From: CAZAPG01 sp964486935
GTDB taxonomy: Bacteria; Chloroflexota; Anaerolineae; 4572-78; J111
Length of the DNA: 54,200 nucleotides
Reading direction: 5' to 3'
NCBI GenBank assembly: GCA_964486935.1
Contig: CAZAPG010000054.1
Location: forward strand, 1-54,200
Both the position numbers and the translations under genes were made by a program. Below are positions 1-8,600 of this stretch, in pieces. Every line of letters starts with the position of its first letter. The first letter of the stretch is position 1. The notes beneath the pieces are model-generated. The model worked only from the letters and a program-made list of their open reading frames with translations. It had not been told where the DNA came from and made no database searches.

Positions 1-46
1 TATAGAACTTCGTCGTCAGCCCTTTCACCTCCAATAATCCCGCCAT
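1..46 (-). CDS. Oligopeptide/dipeptide ABC transporter ATP-binding protein, N-terminal fragment (runs off the window)
   Basis: An ATG at 46-44 opens a frame that continues past base 1 and reads MAGLLEVKGLTTKFY. This is the typical opening of DppD/OppD-type ATPases (LLEVKxLxTxF, the first strand before the Walker A loop). A good ribosome binding site (AAGGAG, 10 nt before the ATG) precedes it. It lies 51 nt downstream of the peptide-binding lipoprotein on the same strand, the order expected of a peptide-transporter operon. Only 15 codons are visible, so family assignment rests on this short motif plus context. Confidence 0.72.
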   Translation of the reverse strand, partial: MAGLLEVKGLTTKFY

Positions 47-97
47 AAATCGCCTTCTCCTTGAGTTGGATTTTTAACGCTGCTAACCGCCGCGTTT

Positions 98-1975
98 TCA
101 ATTTTCTAAAATCGACACATACTGAAATTTGGGAATTTTAATGGCTGGTATTTGGTACCCCTGTACGTAAGGTTTTACCAGCCAGTTTTCAACGCCAAAG
201 TAAAGCGGTACCCAGGCGGCATCTTCCAGAATCAACTGCTCGGCTTGCTGGTACAGGGCTATCCGTTTTTGCGGGTCCTGGGTGCCTCTGGCTTCATCTA
301 ACAGGGCGTCTACTTCGGAGTTACTGTAACCCCCATGATTTTGAGCGCTCTCAGTGTGAAAGAGAACCTCTAAAAAATTTTGGGGGTCGGGGTAGTCGGC
401 AATCCAGCCCAATTGATATAGCTGATAGGATGGGTTAGATTTGTTCAGTTCGGCCAAAAATTCTGGCCAGGGGGTTTGCTCAACCGCTATTTCGACCCCC
501 AAATTTTGCTTGTAGGATTCTACAATCGACTCGATAATTGGCCCCACCGCGCCGCCGGTACCGCTTACATTCAGGGTAATTTCCGGCAATTCGCTGGGGT
601 CTCCATAAGAGGATTCGGCAATTAGAGCCAGCGCCCGTTCCGGGTCAAATTCAAAATCGCTCAAATCGGGGTTTTGATAACCCGGCATAGTAGGCGGCAC
701 AATGCCGTTAGCTACGGGAACGGTATCTTGAAAGACCAGCCGAACCATACGCCGCTTATCAAGCGCCAGATTAAAAGCCTGCCGCACCTTTACGTCATCA
801 AAGGGGGGTTTATCGACATTGAACCCGATGTATGATACGTTCAACTCGGGTATCGAGACAAATTCTTTACTTAGCGGGTTATTGGGGTCGGTGGCCCGGC
901 TTAACTCGCTAATGCTCAAAGGGATAGCATCGTAGGTAATTTCATCGGGCAAACCCAGTGGTCCCAACCCGTCCTCGTAGCCATTCATGGCGTTGATAGG
1001 CGCATCAATCAGGTAGATAACCCGGTCGAGCAGGGGTTTGGGGTCACGATAGAAATTATTATTTTTGGCTAAAATCAAAACGCCCGTATCAAATTCTTCC
1101 AGCACAAAGGGGCCGCTGCCGTTTGGCTGTAAATACCATTGAGGGTCGCTTTCAACATTTTCGCGGTCGAGCACGTAGGCGGTGGGGTAAGTCATTTTGG
1201 CCAGGAAAAAGCCTTTTGGCTCATCAATGGTAATTTGCAGGGTTTGGTCGTCAATTACTTCAACGCCGGCTACTTCGCCGGCTTCGTTTTGCAACTTGGA
1301 ACGGCAACCAACAATATCGCCCAGATAAGTGTCGGCCGTAGACGAGCCGGTGGCCGGGTCGCATGCGCGTTCAAACGACCATTTAAAATCCTCGGCGGTG
1401 ATGGGTTTACCATCTTGAAATACGGCATTATCTCTTAATTTAAAGGTATACACTACCCCGTCATCAGAGATCTCGTAACTTTCGGCCACATCGGGAATTA
1501 AGTTTAGCTCCAAATCATAGGCCATCAAACCGCTGTAAATTTCAACCACATACTCGGCCGAGGTTGCATCGCCGCTAAGATGCGGGTCGAGGGTTGGCGG
1601 GTCGCCGCCGGGCAAAATGAAAACCTGGTTTTCGGCCAGCCGGCCCGGCTGCCCGCCGGTTTCACCACTAGATTGGGCCGACTCCGTGGGTTCGGCGGTG
1701 GGTTGAGCTTCTGTTGTATCGCTCTCTGGGGTAACTTGCGGGGCATCCGGGGTGTCCTCATTTGAGGATGACTCATCAATAGTTGAGGCGCTGTCATCTC
1801 CAGGCGAGGAACCGCTGCTATCCAGGATAATCGGGGTGGGTTCGCTGCTGCCCACAAAGGGTAACCCTTCGGCCAGGCTACAGGCCAGGGCCGTACCCGG
1901 CAGCAGGATAGCAACCAGTAAATACAAAGCTTTCATGCGCCATCTTGGCGCAGATTTTACCATTTTATTGTTCAA
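98..1975 (-). CDS. Peptide ABC transporter substrate-binding lipoprotein (SBP_bac_5 family)
   Basis: Extracytoplasmic binding protein of an oligopeptide/nickel-type ABC importer, 625 aa. The N-terminus is a lipoprotein-type signal (basic stretch, hydrophobic core, Cys32 in TALAC, a slightly atypical lipobox). It is followed by an unstructured Ser/Thr/Glu/Pro-rich linker (about residues 45-112) that would hold the domain off the membrane. The family 5 binding domain fills residues 115-620, with the usual signatures: FILPGGDPPTLDP, VAESYEISDDGVVYTFKLRDNAVFQDGKPITAEDF, FNLALDKRRMV and PLYFGVENWLVKP-type segments. The chosen start is TTG at 1975, because AGGGAG lies 10 nt upstream; in-frame ATGs at 1963 and 1936 are alternatives, the last giving a conventional short signal. 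The ATPase gene of the same system follows 51 nt downstream. Peptide specificity is inferred from family only. Confidence 0.93.
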   Translation of the reverse strand: MNNKMVKSAPRWRMKALYLLVAILLPGTALACSLAEGLPFVGSSEPTPIILDSSGSSPGDDSASTIDESSSNEDTPDAPQVTPESDTTEAQPTAEPTESAQSSGETGGQPGRLAENQVFILPGGDPPTLDPHLSGDATSAEYVVEIYSGLMAYDLELNLIPDVAESYEISDDGVVYTFKLRDNAVFQDGKPITAEDFKWSFERACDPATGSSTADTYLGDIVGCRSKLQNEAGEVAGVEVIDDQTLQITIDEPKGFFLAKMTYPTAYVLDRENVESDPQWYLQPNGSGPFVLEEFDTGVLILAKNNNFYRDPKPLLDRVIYLIDAPINAMNGYEDGLGPLGLPDEITYDAIPLSISELSRATDPNNPLSKEFVSIPELNVSYIGFNVDKPPFDDVKVRQAFNLALDKRRMVRLVFQDTVPVANGIVPPTMPGYQNPDLSDFEFDPERALALIAESSYGDPSELPEITLNVSGTGGAVGPIIESIVESYKQNLGVEIAVEQTPWPEFLAELNKSNPSYQLYQLGWIADYPDPQNFLEVLFHTESAQNHGGYSNSEVDALLDEARGTQDPQKRIALYQQAEQLILEDAAWVPLYFGVENWLVKPYVQGYQIPAIKIPKFQYVSILEN

Positions 1976-2074
1976 AAGTAGATTGCTCCCTGTAATAAGC
2001 TAGGGTTTTTAAGCGAGGCAATTTGCATCACAAGTGCGGTTATTTTACGAGTAATGGAAATAAAAGTCAAACAG

Positions 2075-2103
2075 TTCTCAAAGCGACAACAGTGTGCTAT
2101 GAT
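2075..2103 (+). promoter_or_regulatory. Promoter of a probable leaderless transcript
   Basis: TTCTCA (2075-2080), 17-bp spacer, TATGAT (2098-2103), then only six T residues before the ATG at 2110. Transcription starting at the usual distance would begin at the A of the start codon. No ribosome binding site precedes the ATG, which fits a leaderless message. Confidence 0.6.
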
Positions 2104-2109
2104 TTTTTT

Positions 2110-2721
2110 ATGGACGAATTGATAACCCATCTGGTCAACCGGCGGCAAATTGCCGCGCCGGCAGAACTGGCTCAAATTATTGACGCCCTGGCCGAGGCCC
2201 CCTTTGCCCCAAATTTGCTGGAAGTTGACAAACCGTTGTGGGGTGGTTTTTGGCACTTTGACGTGATATCGCCGGGCTACCGCCTGCCGGCGGTTGAATT
2301 GGCCCTGCTCCGGGCCATCCGGCTGGATGGCGCCTGGCCCGAGGGGACCGGCGTTGAGCAGTTTTTGGCCGACCTGCACACAACCGCGCTTGACCCGCAC
2401 GCCGGGGTATGGACTCTGCCGGTGGCCGGCGAGCCGTGCGTGGTTCTGGCAGCCACCGGCGGTCAGCCGCTTGTCACCGTGGTCTGGTACTGCGCCGCCA
2501 CCGGCCAACTGCACGCCGGGTATCGGGCCGAAATCGGGCGGCTAAATTACGCGGGGATGGTTGAACAGCGCCCGCCGGGGTTTGCGCGTCAAGCTGCCAA
2601 AAAAAGAAACGCCCCCCCGGACTGGTTGGTCTCGGCGGTGGCGCAACTTGAGGCAGATGAGCACAGCAGTCTGGCCGCCCGGCTGGATGCGGAGATTTTA
2701 CGCCGGAGGCTGGGCGTCTAG
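2110..2721 (+). CDS. Conserved-looking hypothetical cytoplasmic protein, 203 aa
   Basis: I do not recognise the family. The frame extends upstream to 2023, but ATG 2110 is preferred because a -10 box ends six bases before it and the upstream 29 residues are of low quality. The protein has no signal peptide or membrane segment. It is rich in Ala, Leu, Pro and Trp, with an acidic first half and an Arg/Lys-rich stretch near residues 160-170 (QAAKKRNAPP), and it ends in RRRLGV. Codon use (strong third-position G/C) matches neighbouring genes, which supports it being translated. It is divergent from the peptide-binding lipoprotein and convergent with the amidohydrolase (27-bp gap). No function can be proposed. 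Confidence 0.7.
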   Translation: MDELITHLVNRRQIAAPAELAQIIDALAEAPFAPNLLEVDKPLWGGFWHFDVISPGYRLPAVELALLRAIRLDGAWPEGTGVEQFLADLHTTALDPHAGVWTLPVAGEPCVVLAATGGQPLVTVVWYCAATGQLHAGYRAEIGRLNYAGMVEQRPPGFARQAAKKRNAPPDWLVSAVAQLEADEHSSLAARLDAEILRRRLGV

Positions 2722-2748
2722 CCAGGCCATAATTTGAGACAGGTCTTT

Positions 2749-4125
2749 TCACAACTGCTCGTTGGCAATTTGGACAATTTGCCCATCTTTGATGACAATC
2801 ACGACCTGTTGCAAAGCCCCGATATCGGCCAGCGGGTCGCCATTGACCACAATCAGGTCGGCCAGCTTGCCCGGCTCCAGCGTGCCCAACTCATCGCCGT
2901 GGCCGGAAACGTAGGCCGCGTGTCGCGTTCCGGCCATAATCACCTCCATTGGCGTCAGGCCGGCGGTCAAAAGCAACTCCATCTCCCGCAGCGGTAGATG
3001 GTCTCGCACGCCCGGATTTCCGTAATCATTGCCCAACGCCATTTGCCCGCCCAGGCTTCGATAGTAGCCGATAATCTCCATGGTAAAGTTGAATGCGGCC
3101 TCTCGCTCGTCAGGGTTTAGGCCGCGCAAGTTGGCAATCGCCCGGGTGTGAGGGTCGAGGGTGGGCACCAAAATCACTTCTTGTCTGGCCATGCGGGCCA
3201 GTTGGGCTTTGAATGCGGGCTGGCGACCGAGATGTAGCGCATCTTGCTGAACTATCTGTTTCAGTTCGGTTTCCAGGCAAAACGGTAACGGGGTGTGTTC
3301 AATTACATCAACGCCGGCCTCCAAAGCCCTGTCTAGCATGGTTGCCTGCCGCACGTGTGCCCGCACCAGTTTGCCATGCGTGTGGGCAGTCACCACAATC
3401 ACTCGCACCTGTCCTTGAGTTAGCACCGGCCAGGGATGGCCCGGCGGCCCCGGCTCCAGGGCAATCTTTATCACATCGACATCCTGACCCAGCAAATCTT
3501 CAACCGCCGCCTGAGACTGCTGCGGGGTTGCAGTTGCATAATGCCAGGCAAAACCGGGGATGGTGCCGGGATAACCGCCGGGAACGGTAATCATGGGGCC
3601 GGCTTTAAAACCGCGCGCCGCCGGTTGGTCATAAATTGTAAATTGACGTTCAAAATTTGGCATGTTCCGCAACGATGTTCCCAAATCGCACACCGATGTG
3701 ACGCCGTCAACCAGAAAATTGTGGCGTACCTGCGGGTCAAAGCCAAAATGAACGTGGCTGTTGATGATTCCCGGCATCACCGTTTTGCCGGATACATCAA
3801 TAACGATGGCGTTGGCCGGAATAATTACAGCCGACGCCTCGCCAACCCTTACAATTCGATTTCCCCGGATGACCACTGTTCCTTGGGAAATGGGAGCGCC
3901 CCCCGTACCGTCGATGATGGTTCCATTAGCGATAACTAACGGTTCTCCAGAAACGGGGGAGGCTGTCGAATTGAGTCGAGAGGCCGGCGGCGCTGGCTCC
4001 CTTCGCTCTGGAATGGCGACGCGGGTGCGGAACTCGTCAAAAGTCAGGCCGGTAAAGGGGCGCGTGTTGTTGGCAAGGTAGGTTAGCGTTAAAACCACAA
4101 CAAACGCCAGGAAAAGTTTTTTCAT
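2749..4125 (-). CDS. Exported or membrane-anchored amidohydrolase (imidazolonepropionase-like)
   Basis: 458 aa. An N-terminal hydrophobic segment (residues 3-18) gives membrane anchoring or export, followed by a linker of about 45 residues. The amidohydrolase fold follows: the small beta domain (about 62-115: VIANGTIIDGTGG, GKTVMPGIINSH) and the metal motif HVHFG (H124, H126). Further metal-site candidates are the Lys in DVIKIALEPG, His in VTAHTHGKLVRAH, His in VIEHTPLP and Asp in ALGNDYG, ending with the GTLEPGKLADLIVVNGDPL tail typical of the imidazolonepropionase/prolidase-like branch. It probably hydrolyses a cyclic amide or peptide-like substrate outside the cytoplasm; the substrate cannot be told. 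ATG at 4125 has no clear ribosome binding site. It stands alone, convergent with the upstream hypothetical gene. Confidence 0.88.
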   Translation of the reverse strand: MKKLFLAFVVVLTLTYLANNTRPFTGLTFDEFRTRVAIPERREPAPPASRLNSTASPVSGEPLVIANGTIIDGTGGAPISQGTVVIRGNRIVRVGEASAVIIPANAIVIDVSGKTVMPGIINSHVHFGFDPQVRHNFLVDGVTSVCDLGTSLRNMPNFERQFTIYDQPAARGFKAGPMITVPGGYPGTIPGFAWHYATATPQQSQAAVEDLLGQDVDVIKIALEPGPPGHPWPVLTQGQVRVIVVTAHTHGKLVRAHVRQATMLDRALEAGVDVIEHTPLPFCLETELKQIVQQDALHLGRQPAFKAQLARMARQEVILVPTLDPHTRAIANLRGLNPDEREAAFNFTMEIIGYYRSLGGQMALGNDYGNPGVRDHLPLREMELLLTAGLTPMEVIMAGTRHAAYVSGHGDELGTLEPGKLADLIVVNGDPLADIGALQQVVIVIKDGQIVQIANEQL

Positions 4126-4174
4126 CTGGTTTTGCTAACGCACTTTAAATTTAACGACACGACCACCGGCCAGT

Positions 4175-4230
4175 GACGGCTGACCGCCGAAATTGTTAAA
4201 ACCGGCTCATTTTTACGGCGGTCTACCGTC
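4175..4230. repeat. Imperfect inverted repeat (intergenic)
   Basis: Arms GACGGCTGACCGCCG (4175-4189) and CGGCGGTCTACCGTC (4216-4230) pair at 13 of 15 positions around a 26-nt loop. The text resembles the palindromic GACGG/CCGTC intergenic units scattered through many environmental genomes. It lies between the amidohydrolase and the repeat lipoprotein (both minus strand). The rest of 4126-4316 shows no gene. Confidence 0.5.
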
Positions 4231-4316
4231 TGCCATCTGCGGTCACAAGGTTAGAAGGCCATTTTGTTGACGAAAAGCTTGTCAAAATTAAGAGTATACG
4301 ACGCTATCAAAAAGCC

Positions 4317-4983
4317 CTATTTTTGTTCCGGGATACCGGCAGCTTCAAGATAGCGGCGGATAAACCGCAGTTCCGGGTTAGCGTCCAGGTAATCATCGAG
4401 GAGGCTCTGATTGTAGGTATTGGTTTCAAGGTAACGGCGGGCAAATTGCAGTTCCTGCTCGGTTCGCGGGAAAGCGTTAGCTTCCGTCACTGCCCCGGCA
4501 TATCGCCCGGCGGCCATCAACTCCGGGTTGGCCGCGTACAGTTCGGATTCGGTCATCGTTTCCTCAGCCACCANNNNNNNNNNNNNNNNNNNNNNNNNNN
4601 NNNNNNNNNNNNNNNNNNNNNNNNNNNNNNNNNNNNNNNNNNNNNNNNNNNNNNNNNNNNNNNNNNNNNNNNNACTCGGCATACCGCCCGGCGGCCATCA
4701 ACTCCGGGTTGGCCGCGTACAGTTCGGACCCGGTCATCGTTTCCTCAGCCACCAACTCGGCATACCGCCCGGCGGCCATCAACTCCGGGTTGGCCGCGTA
4801 CAGTTCGGATTCGGTCATCACTTCCTCCAGAACGGGCGGTTCGGCTTCGGCCGGCGGAATGATAACTTCCGGTTGAACCCCCTCTTCCGACACCGGTTGG
4901 GCCAACGGCCCCGGCGCGCAGGCTACCACTATAGCCAGCAAGAGCACGGTCAGGCCCATCAGATAAAGATATCGCTGCTTCAT
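4317..4983 (-). CDS. Lipoprotein with 27-residue tandem repeats, interrupted by an assembly gap
   Basis: Starts at ATG 4983 behind a strong ribosome binding site (AAAAGGAG, 7 nt). A lipoprotein signal ends at a good lipobox (IVVAC, Cys22), followed by an acidic Pro/Glu linker to about residue 52. Then come copies of a 27-residue unit with the core SELYAANPELMAAGRYA and connector ELVAEETMTE. After the gap the frame resumes in another unit and ends in a degenerate relative (DANPELRFIRRYLEAAG). The two halves appear in different frames only because the placeholder is 100 N, which is not a multiple of three. The flanking bases join exactly as inside an intact unit, so one continuous gene with an unknown number of units is the simple reading. 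NPEL-containing helical repeats suggest an alpha-helical surface protein. Function unknown. Confidence 0.75.
4493..4829 (-). repeat. 81-bp tandem repeat array within the lipoprotein gene
   Basis: Three copies are visible, one left of the gap (4493-4573) and two right of it (4674-4754 and 4755-4829, the last degenerating at its end). Corresponding bases are exactly 81 apart on the right side. Copies differ at only a few bases (for example GATTC versus GACCC in the TMTES/TMTGS codons), indicating recent duplication or ongoing homogenisation. Confidence 0.92.
4574..4673. other. Assembly gap (100 N)
   Basis: Exactly 100 undetermined bases, the standard placeholder for a gap of unknown size. Left and right flanks abut as ...CAGCCACCA | ACTCGGCATA..., identical to the continuous sequence across the unit boundary at 4746-4763, so the true missing length is probably a multiple of 81. 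Confidence 0.97.
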
Positions 4984-5107
4984 CTCAAAACTCCTTTTAA
5001 CTACGCTATGTGGAAAGACTCAGTTTCTTCCCACTCTATTAAAGACATTCTCTATCAGAAGTTACGCGCATCACAGCCGGAGTAGCCCTGCGACCGAAGG
5101 GAGTGGG

Positions 5108-5150
5108 CGTATCGAAGGGGGTGGAGTGCTCAAAACGCCGCTTCGATACG
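5108..5150. repeat. Perfect 10-bp inverted repeat, dispersed-element type
   Basis: CGTATCGAAG (5108-5117) and CTTCGATACG (5141-5150) with a 23-nt loop. The surrounding text (CCCTGCGACCGAAGGGAG and CTTCGATACGGCTATCG) resembles widespread intergenic palindromic units. The rest of 4984-5221 holds nothing else I can support. Confidence 0.55.
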
Positions 5151-5221
5151 GCTATCGTCTACTCAGCACATGTTTTGAACACTCAAGTAAGTCTTGTCTA
5201 TCTGACATTTTCAGGCGCGTT

Positions 5222-5482
5222 TTACTCAGGCCGCGCCTTAATCGCAGCCGGGCGCCGGGGGCGAGCCGGCCCCGCAGAGTCCACCGTTTCAACCTGATGT
5301 GGCCCGTTGATTTGCGCCTCCAAAAAATCGAACAACTCATCCAGGCTGGCAAAATTCCAGCGCTCGCCGGTATGCGGGCTTTCCAACGAGGCTCGCCATA
5401 TATCACCTGCGGCGGATGCGCCGGTCTGGCTCACGCGCCACAGGCGTAATAAATAAGATAGATACTTTGGCCATTCTCTCAT
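5222..5482 (-). CDS. Small Trp-rich conserved-type protein (86 aa), divergent from the BTAD regulator
   Basis: Contains RLWRVSQ, WRASLESPHTGERWNFASLDELFDFLEAQI, a layout I associate with a short family common in Chloroflexota and often found near BTAD-type regulators; that association is from memory, not a search. It is soluble with no signal peptide, and an ordered N-terminal 60 residues precede a disordered Pro/Arg/Ala tail. The frame can start at GTG 5485 or ATG 5482. A TATGAT box ends 8 nt before the ATG, so the message may be leaderless. A SARP-like direct repeat lies directly upstream, suggesting control by the divergently encoded regulator. Molecular function unknown. Confidence 0.68.
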   Translation of the reverse strand: MREWPKYLSYLLRLWRVSQTGASAAGDIWRASLESPHTGERWNFASLDELFDFLEAQINGPHQVETVDSAGPARPRRPAAIKARPE

Positions 5483-5490
5483 CACTTACT

Positions 5491-5524
5491 ATCATAACAA
5501 ACCGCTCTCAAGAAACTCTCAAGA
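5491..5524 (-). promoter_or_regulatory. SARP-type promoter: 11-bp-spaced heptamer repeats 8 bp from a TATGAT box
   Basis: On the minus strand the heptamer TTGAGAG occurs twice with an 11-bp period (within 5516-5524 and 5505-5513). Eight bases (CGGTTTGT) then separate it from TATGAT (5496-5491), and eight more precede the ATG at 5482. Two heptameric direct repeats at 11-bp spacing, the proximal one 8 bp from the -10 box in place of a -35, is the known layout of promoters activated by SARP (OmpR-fold plus BTAD) regulators. The divergent gene encodes a protein with that N-terminal pair of domains. Confidence 0.6.
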
Positions 5525-5539
5525 GTTTATCAAAAATCG

Positions 5540-5569
5540 TTGAACCGGGCCTGCAAATTGTGGTATAAT
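5540..5569 (+). promoter_or_regulatory. Promoter of the BTAD regulator gene
   Basis: TTGAAC (5540-5545), 18-bp spacer, TATAAT (5564-5569). A ribosome binding site AGGGAGG follows at 5592-5598, seven bases before the ATG at 5606. The leader would be about 30 nt. Confidence 0.7.
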
Positions 5570-5605
5570 TCACATAGGGCCGTATAACTTTAGGGAGGCA
5601 GTAAA

Positions 5606-8600
5606 ATGGCCCGTTTGACGCTTTCTCTACTGGGTACGTTTGAGGCCGCCCTGGCCGGTGAGCCGGTAGCCACTTTTGAATATGATAAAGTGCGGGCGCT
5701 GCTGGCTTTCCTGGCAGTCGAGGCAGACCGCTCCCACCGTCGAGAAGCGCTGGCCGGTCTGTTGTGGCCCGAACGGCCAGAGCGCCAGGCCCGCCAAAGC
5801 CTGAGCCAGGCCCTCTTTTCCCTGCGGCGGGCCATCGGCGATACCGCAGCCGTCCCGCCATTTTTTTTGATTACCCCCCAAACCCTTCAATTTAACACAG
5901 CCAGCAATTATCAGTTAGACGTAACAACTTTTAGCCGGCTGGCCAGCCGCCAATCACACGCCCACGACCCGCCGGCAGCCGGGGCCGCGCATATCGCGCG
6001 GCTTCAACAGGCGGTTGAGTTATACCGGGGCAATTTTCTGGCCGGCTTTTCCGTAAGCGACAGCCCGGCCTTTGAAGAATGGATGGTGCTGACGCGGGAG
6101 CGCCTCCAGCGCCTGGCAATTGAAGCCCTGGGTCATCTGGCCGCTCATTTTGAGCAGAGGAGGCAATTTGAACAGGCGCTCTACTACGCCCGGCGACAGG
6201 TAGAATTGGAGCCGTGGCGCGAGGAGACCCACCGCCAGGTGATGCGTTTGCTGGCCCTGAGCGGCCAGCGCGGCGCGGCGCTGGCCCAGTACGAAACCTG
6301 CCGCCGCCTGCTGCTCAATGAATTTGAGCTTGAGCCGGAAGCAGAAACCACAGCCCTGTTTCAGCAGATTAAAGCCGGCCGGTTGAGCCAGCCAGCCGAA
6401 ATGCAAGCAAGCCAGGACAGAACTTTTTCCCCGCTTCCTCAGCCTCCCGCTCCTGTGGTGGCCCGCCACCGCCAATTGACCCAACTCAAACAATTTATGG
6501 ATTCGGCGCTGGCCGGGCAGGGGCAGATTGTGTTTGTTACCGGCGGCCCTGGCCGGGGTAAAACGGCCCTGCTCCGCGAATTTGCCCGCCGCGCTCAACT
6601 TGATGACCCCCGGTTGATTGTGGTGGGGGGCAAAGGCCATGCCCACACCGGCGTTGGCGACCCATACCTGCTTTTTTGCGAAATTTTGGAACAACTGACC
6701 GGCGACGCCGAGGCTCTATGGGCAATTGGAGAAATTGCGCCGGAACACGCCGGTCGTCTGTGGAACTTATTGCCTTTGATTGTTCAACTTTTGCTGGATA
6801 TGGGGCCGGATTTAATCGACACCTTTTTACCGGGCGAGGCGCTGGAAAAAAGAGCGGCGCTCGCGCTTGACCCCGGCGCGGGTAATGAGTTGGCCCGGCT
6901 AAAACATCACCTGGAGCGGTTAGACGCCTCCCGCGAGGTGATGCCCCGGCCCCAAAGCGACCTTTTTGAACAATATACCCGCCTGCTGCGCGTGCTGGCC
7001 GAGCACTACCCCCTGCTCCTGCTGCTGGATGATTTACAGTGGGCCGACCAGGGTTCCGTAAATCTACTCTTTCACCTGGGTCGGCGGCTCAAAGGCAGCC
7101 GGCTTTTAATTGTTGGGGCTTACCGGCCCGCAGAAGTGGCTATTGGCTATGCCGGCCAAAGGCACCCGCTCGAGCCGGTGGTCAACGAGTTGCGGCGGCT
7201 GTTTGGCCAGGTTGAGCTGGATTTGAGCCAGGCCGACGGGCGTCAATTTGTTGATGAATTGCTGGATACCGAATCCAACCGGCTGGGCAACGAGTTTCGG
7301 CAGACCCTTTTCCGGCAAACCGGCGGGCATCCACTTTTTACGGTTGAATTGCTGCGCGGTATGCAAGAGCGCGGCGATTTGGTTCAAGACCCGGCGGGCT
7401 GCTGGGCAGAAGGGCCGGCCCTGGATTGGGAAACGCTGCCGGCGCGCGTGGAAGCCGTTATCGCCGAGCGAATGGACCGCCTGCCGGAAAACCTGCGCCA
7501 GCTTTTAGATATTGCCGCCGCTGAAGGCGAAATCTTTACCGCCGAGGTCATCGCTCAGGTTCAGGGGGTCGCCGCCCCGGAAATGGTGCATTTACTGAGC
7601 GAAAAACTGGAGCGCATCCACCGGCTGATAATGGCGCGGGGCGCGCGGCAGCGAAATGGACAGTATTTGTCCACCTACCGCTTCCGCCATTTCCTGTTTC
7701 AAAAATATCTTTACCAGCAGCTTGACCCGCCAGAGCAAGTCTACCTGCACCAAGCCGTGGGCCTGGCCCTGGAGCGGCTATACGGCGAAGCCGCCGGAGA
7801 GGTAGCCGTGCAGTTGGCCTGGCACTTTGAAAAGGCGGGGTCATTTGATAAGGCGATTGACTATTTGAGCCAGGCCGGAAACCGGGCGGCGCGTCTGTCG
7901 GCCAACGAAGAAGCGATGGCCCATTTCAAACGGGCGCTCACTCTGCTTGAAACCTTGCCAGACACGCCCGAACGCGCTCAACGGGAAATTAAGCTGCAAT
8001 TGGCGCTGGCCGTGCCTTACCTGGCTGCCAAAGGCTACGGCGCGCCGGAGGTTGGCCGGGCTTACGACCGCGCCTGGGAACTGTGCCGGCAATTGGGTCA
8101 AACGCCCCAACTCTTTCCGGTCTTGTGGTCGCTGGCCGTTTTTTATGGGGGGCGGGCAGATTATCAAACCTCGCTGGAAATAGCAACAGAACTTTTGCAA
8201 ATTGCTGAACAGGCCGGTGACTCACTGCAAATGGCGCTGGCTCAGTGGGTTATGGGCTGGCGTTTATTTTTTGGGGGCGACTTTTCAGCCACAAAATGCC
8301 ATCTGGAGCAGACGATTGCCTTTTACGACCCCGGCCAGCATCAGGCGCTGGCTTTTCTTTACGGGCAAGATTTTGGCGTCGGCGCTCGCTCGGTTCTCAC
8401 CTGGGCGTTATGGCTGCTGGGCTACCCCAACCAGGCCCGCCGGCACAGCCGGGAAGCGATTACTCTGGCCCAACAAATAGCCCACCCGGTTAGCCTGGCT
8501 TTTGCCCAAATTTACGCGGCCACGCTCTACACCTTCTGCCGGGATAATCAAACGGCCCAAGCCTGGGCCGAAGCAGGCATCGACCTGTCAACCCAACACC

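Noticed and set aside
4574..4673. Apparent frameshift splitting the repeat lipoprotein into two genes
   Set aside because: Caused by the arbitrary 100-N placeholder; the flanks are in one frame if the gap is a multiple of 81.
4493..4829. CRISPR array
   Set aside because: The 81-bp units are contiguous and coding, with no spacers; no cas genes are present.
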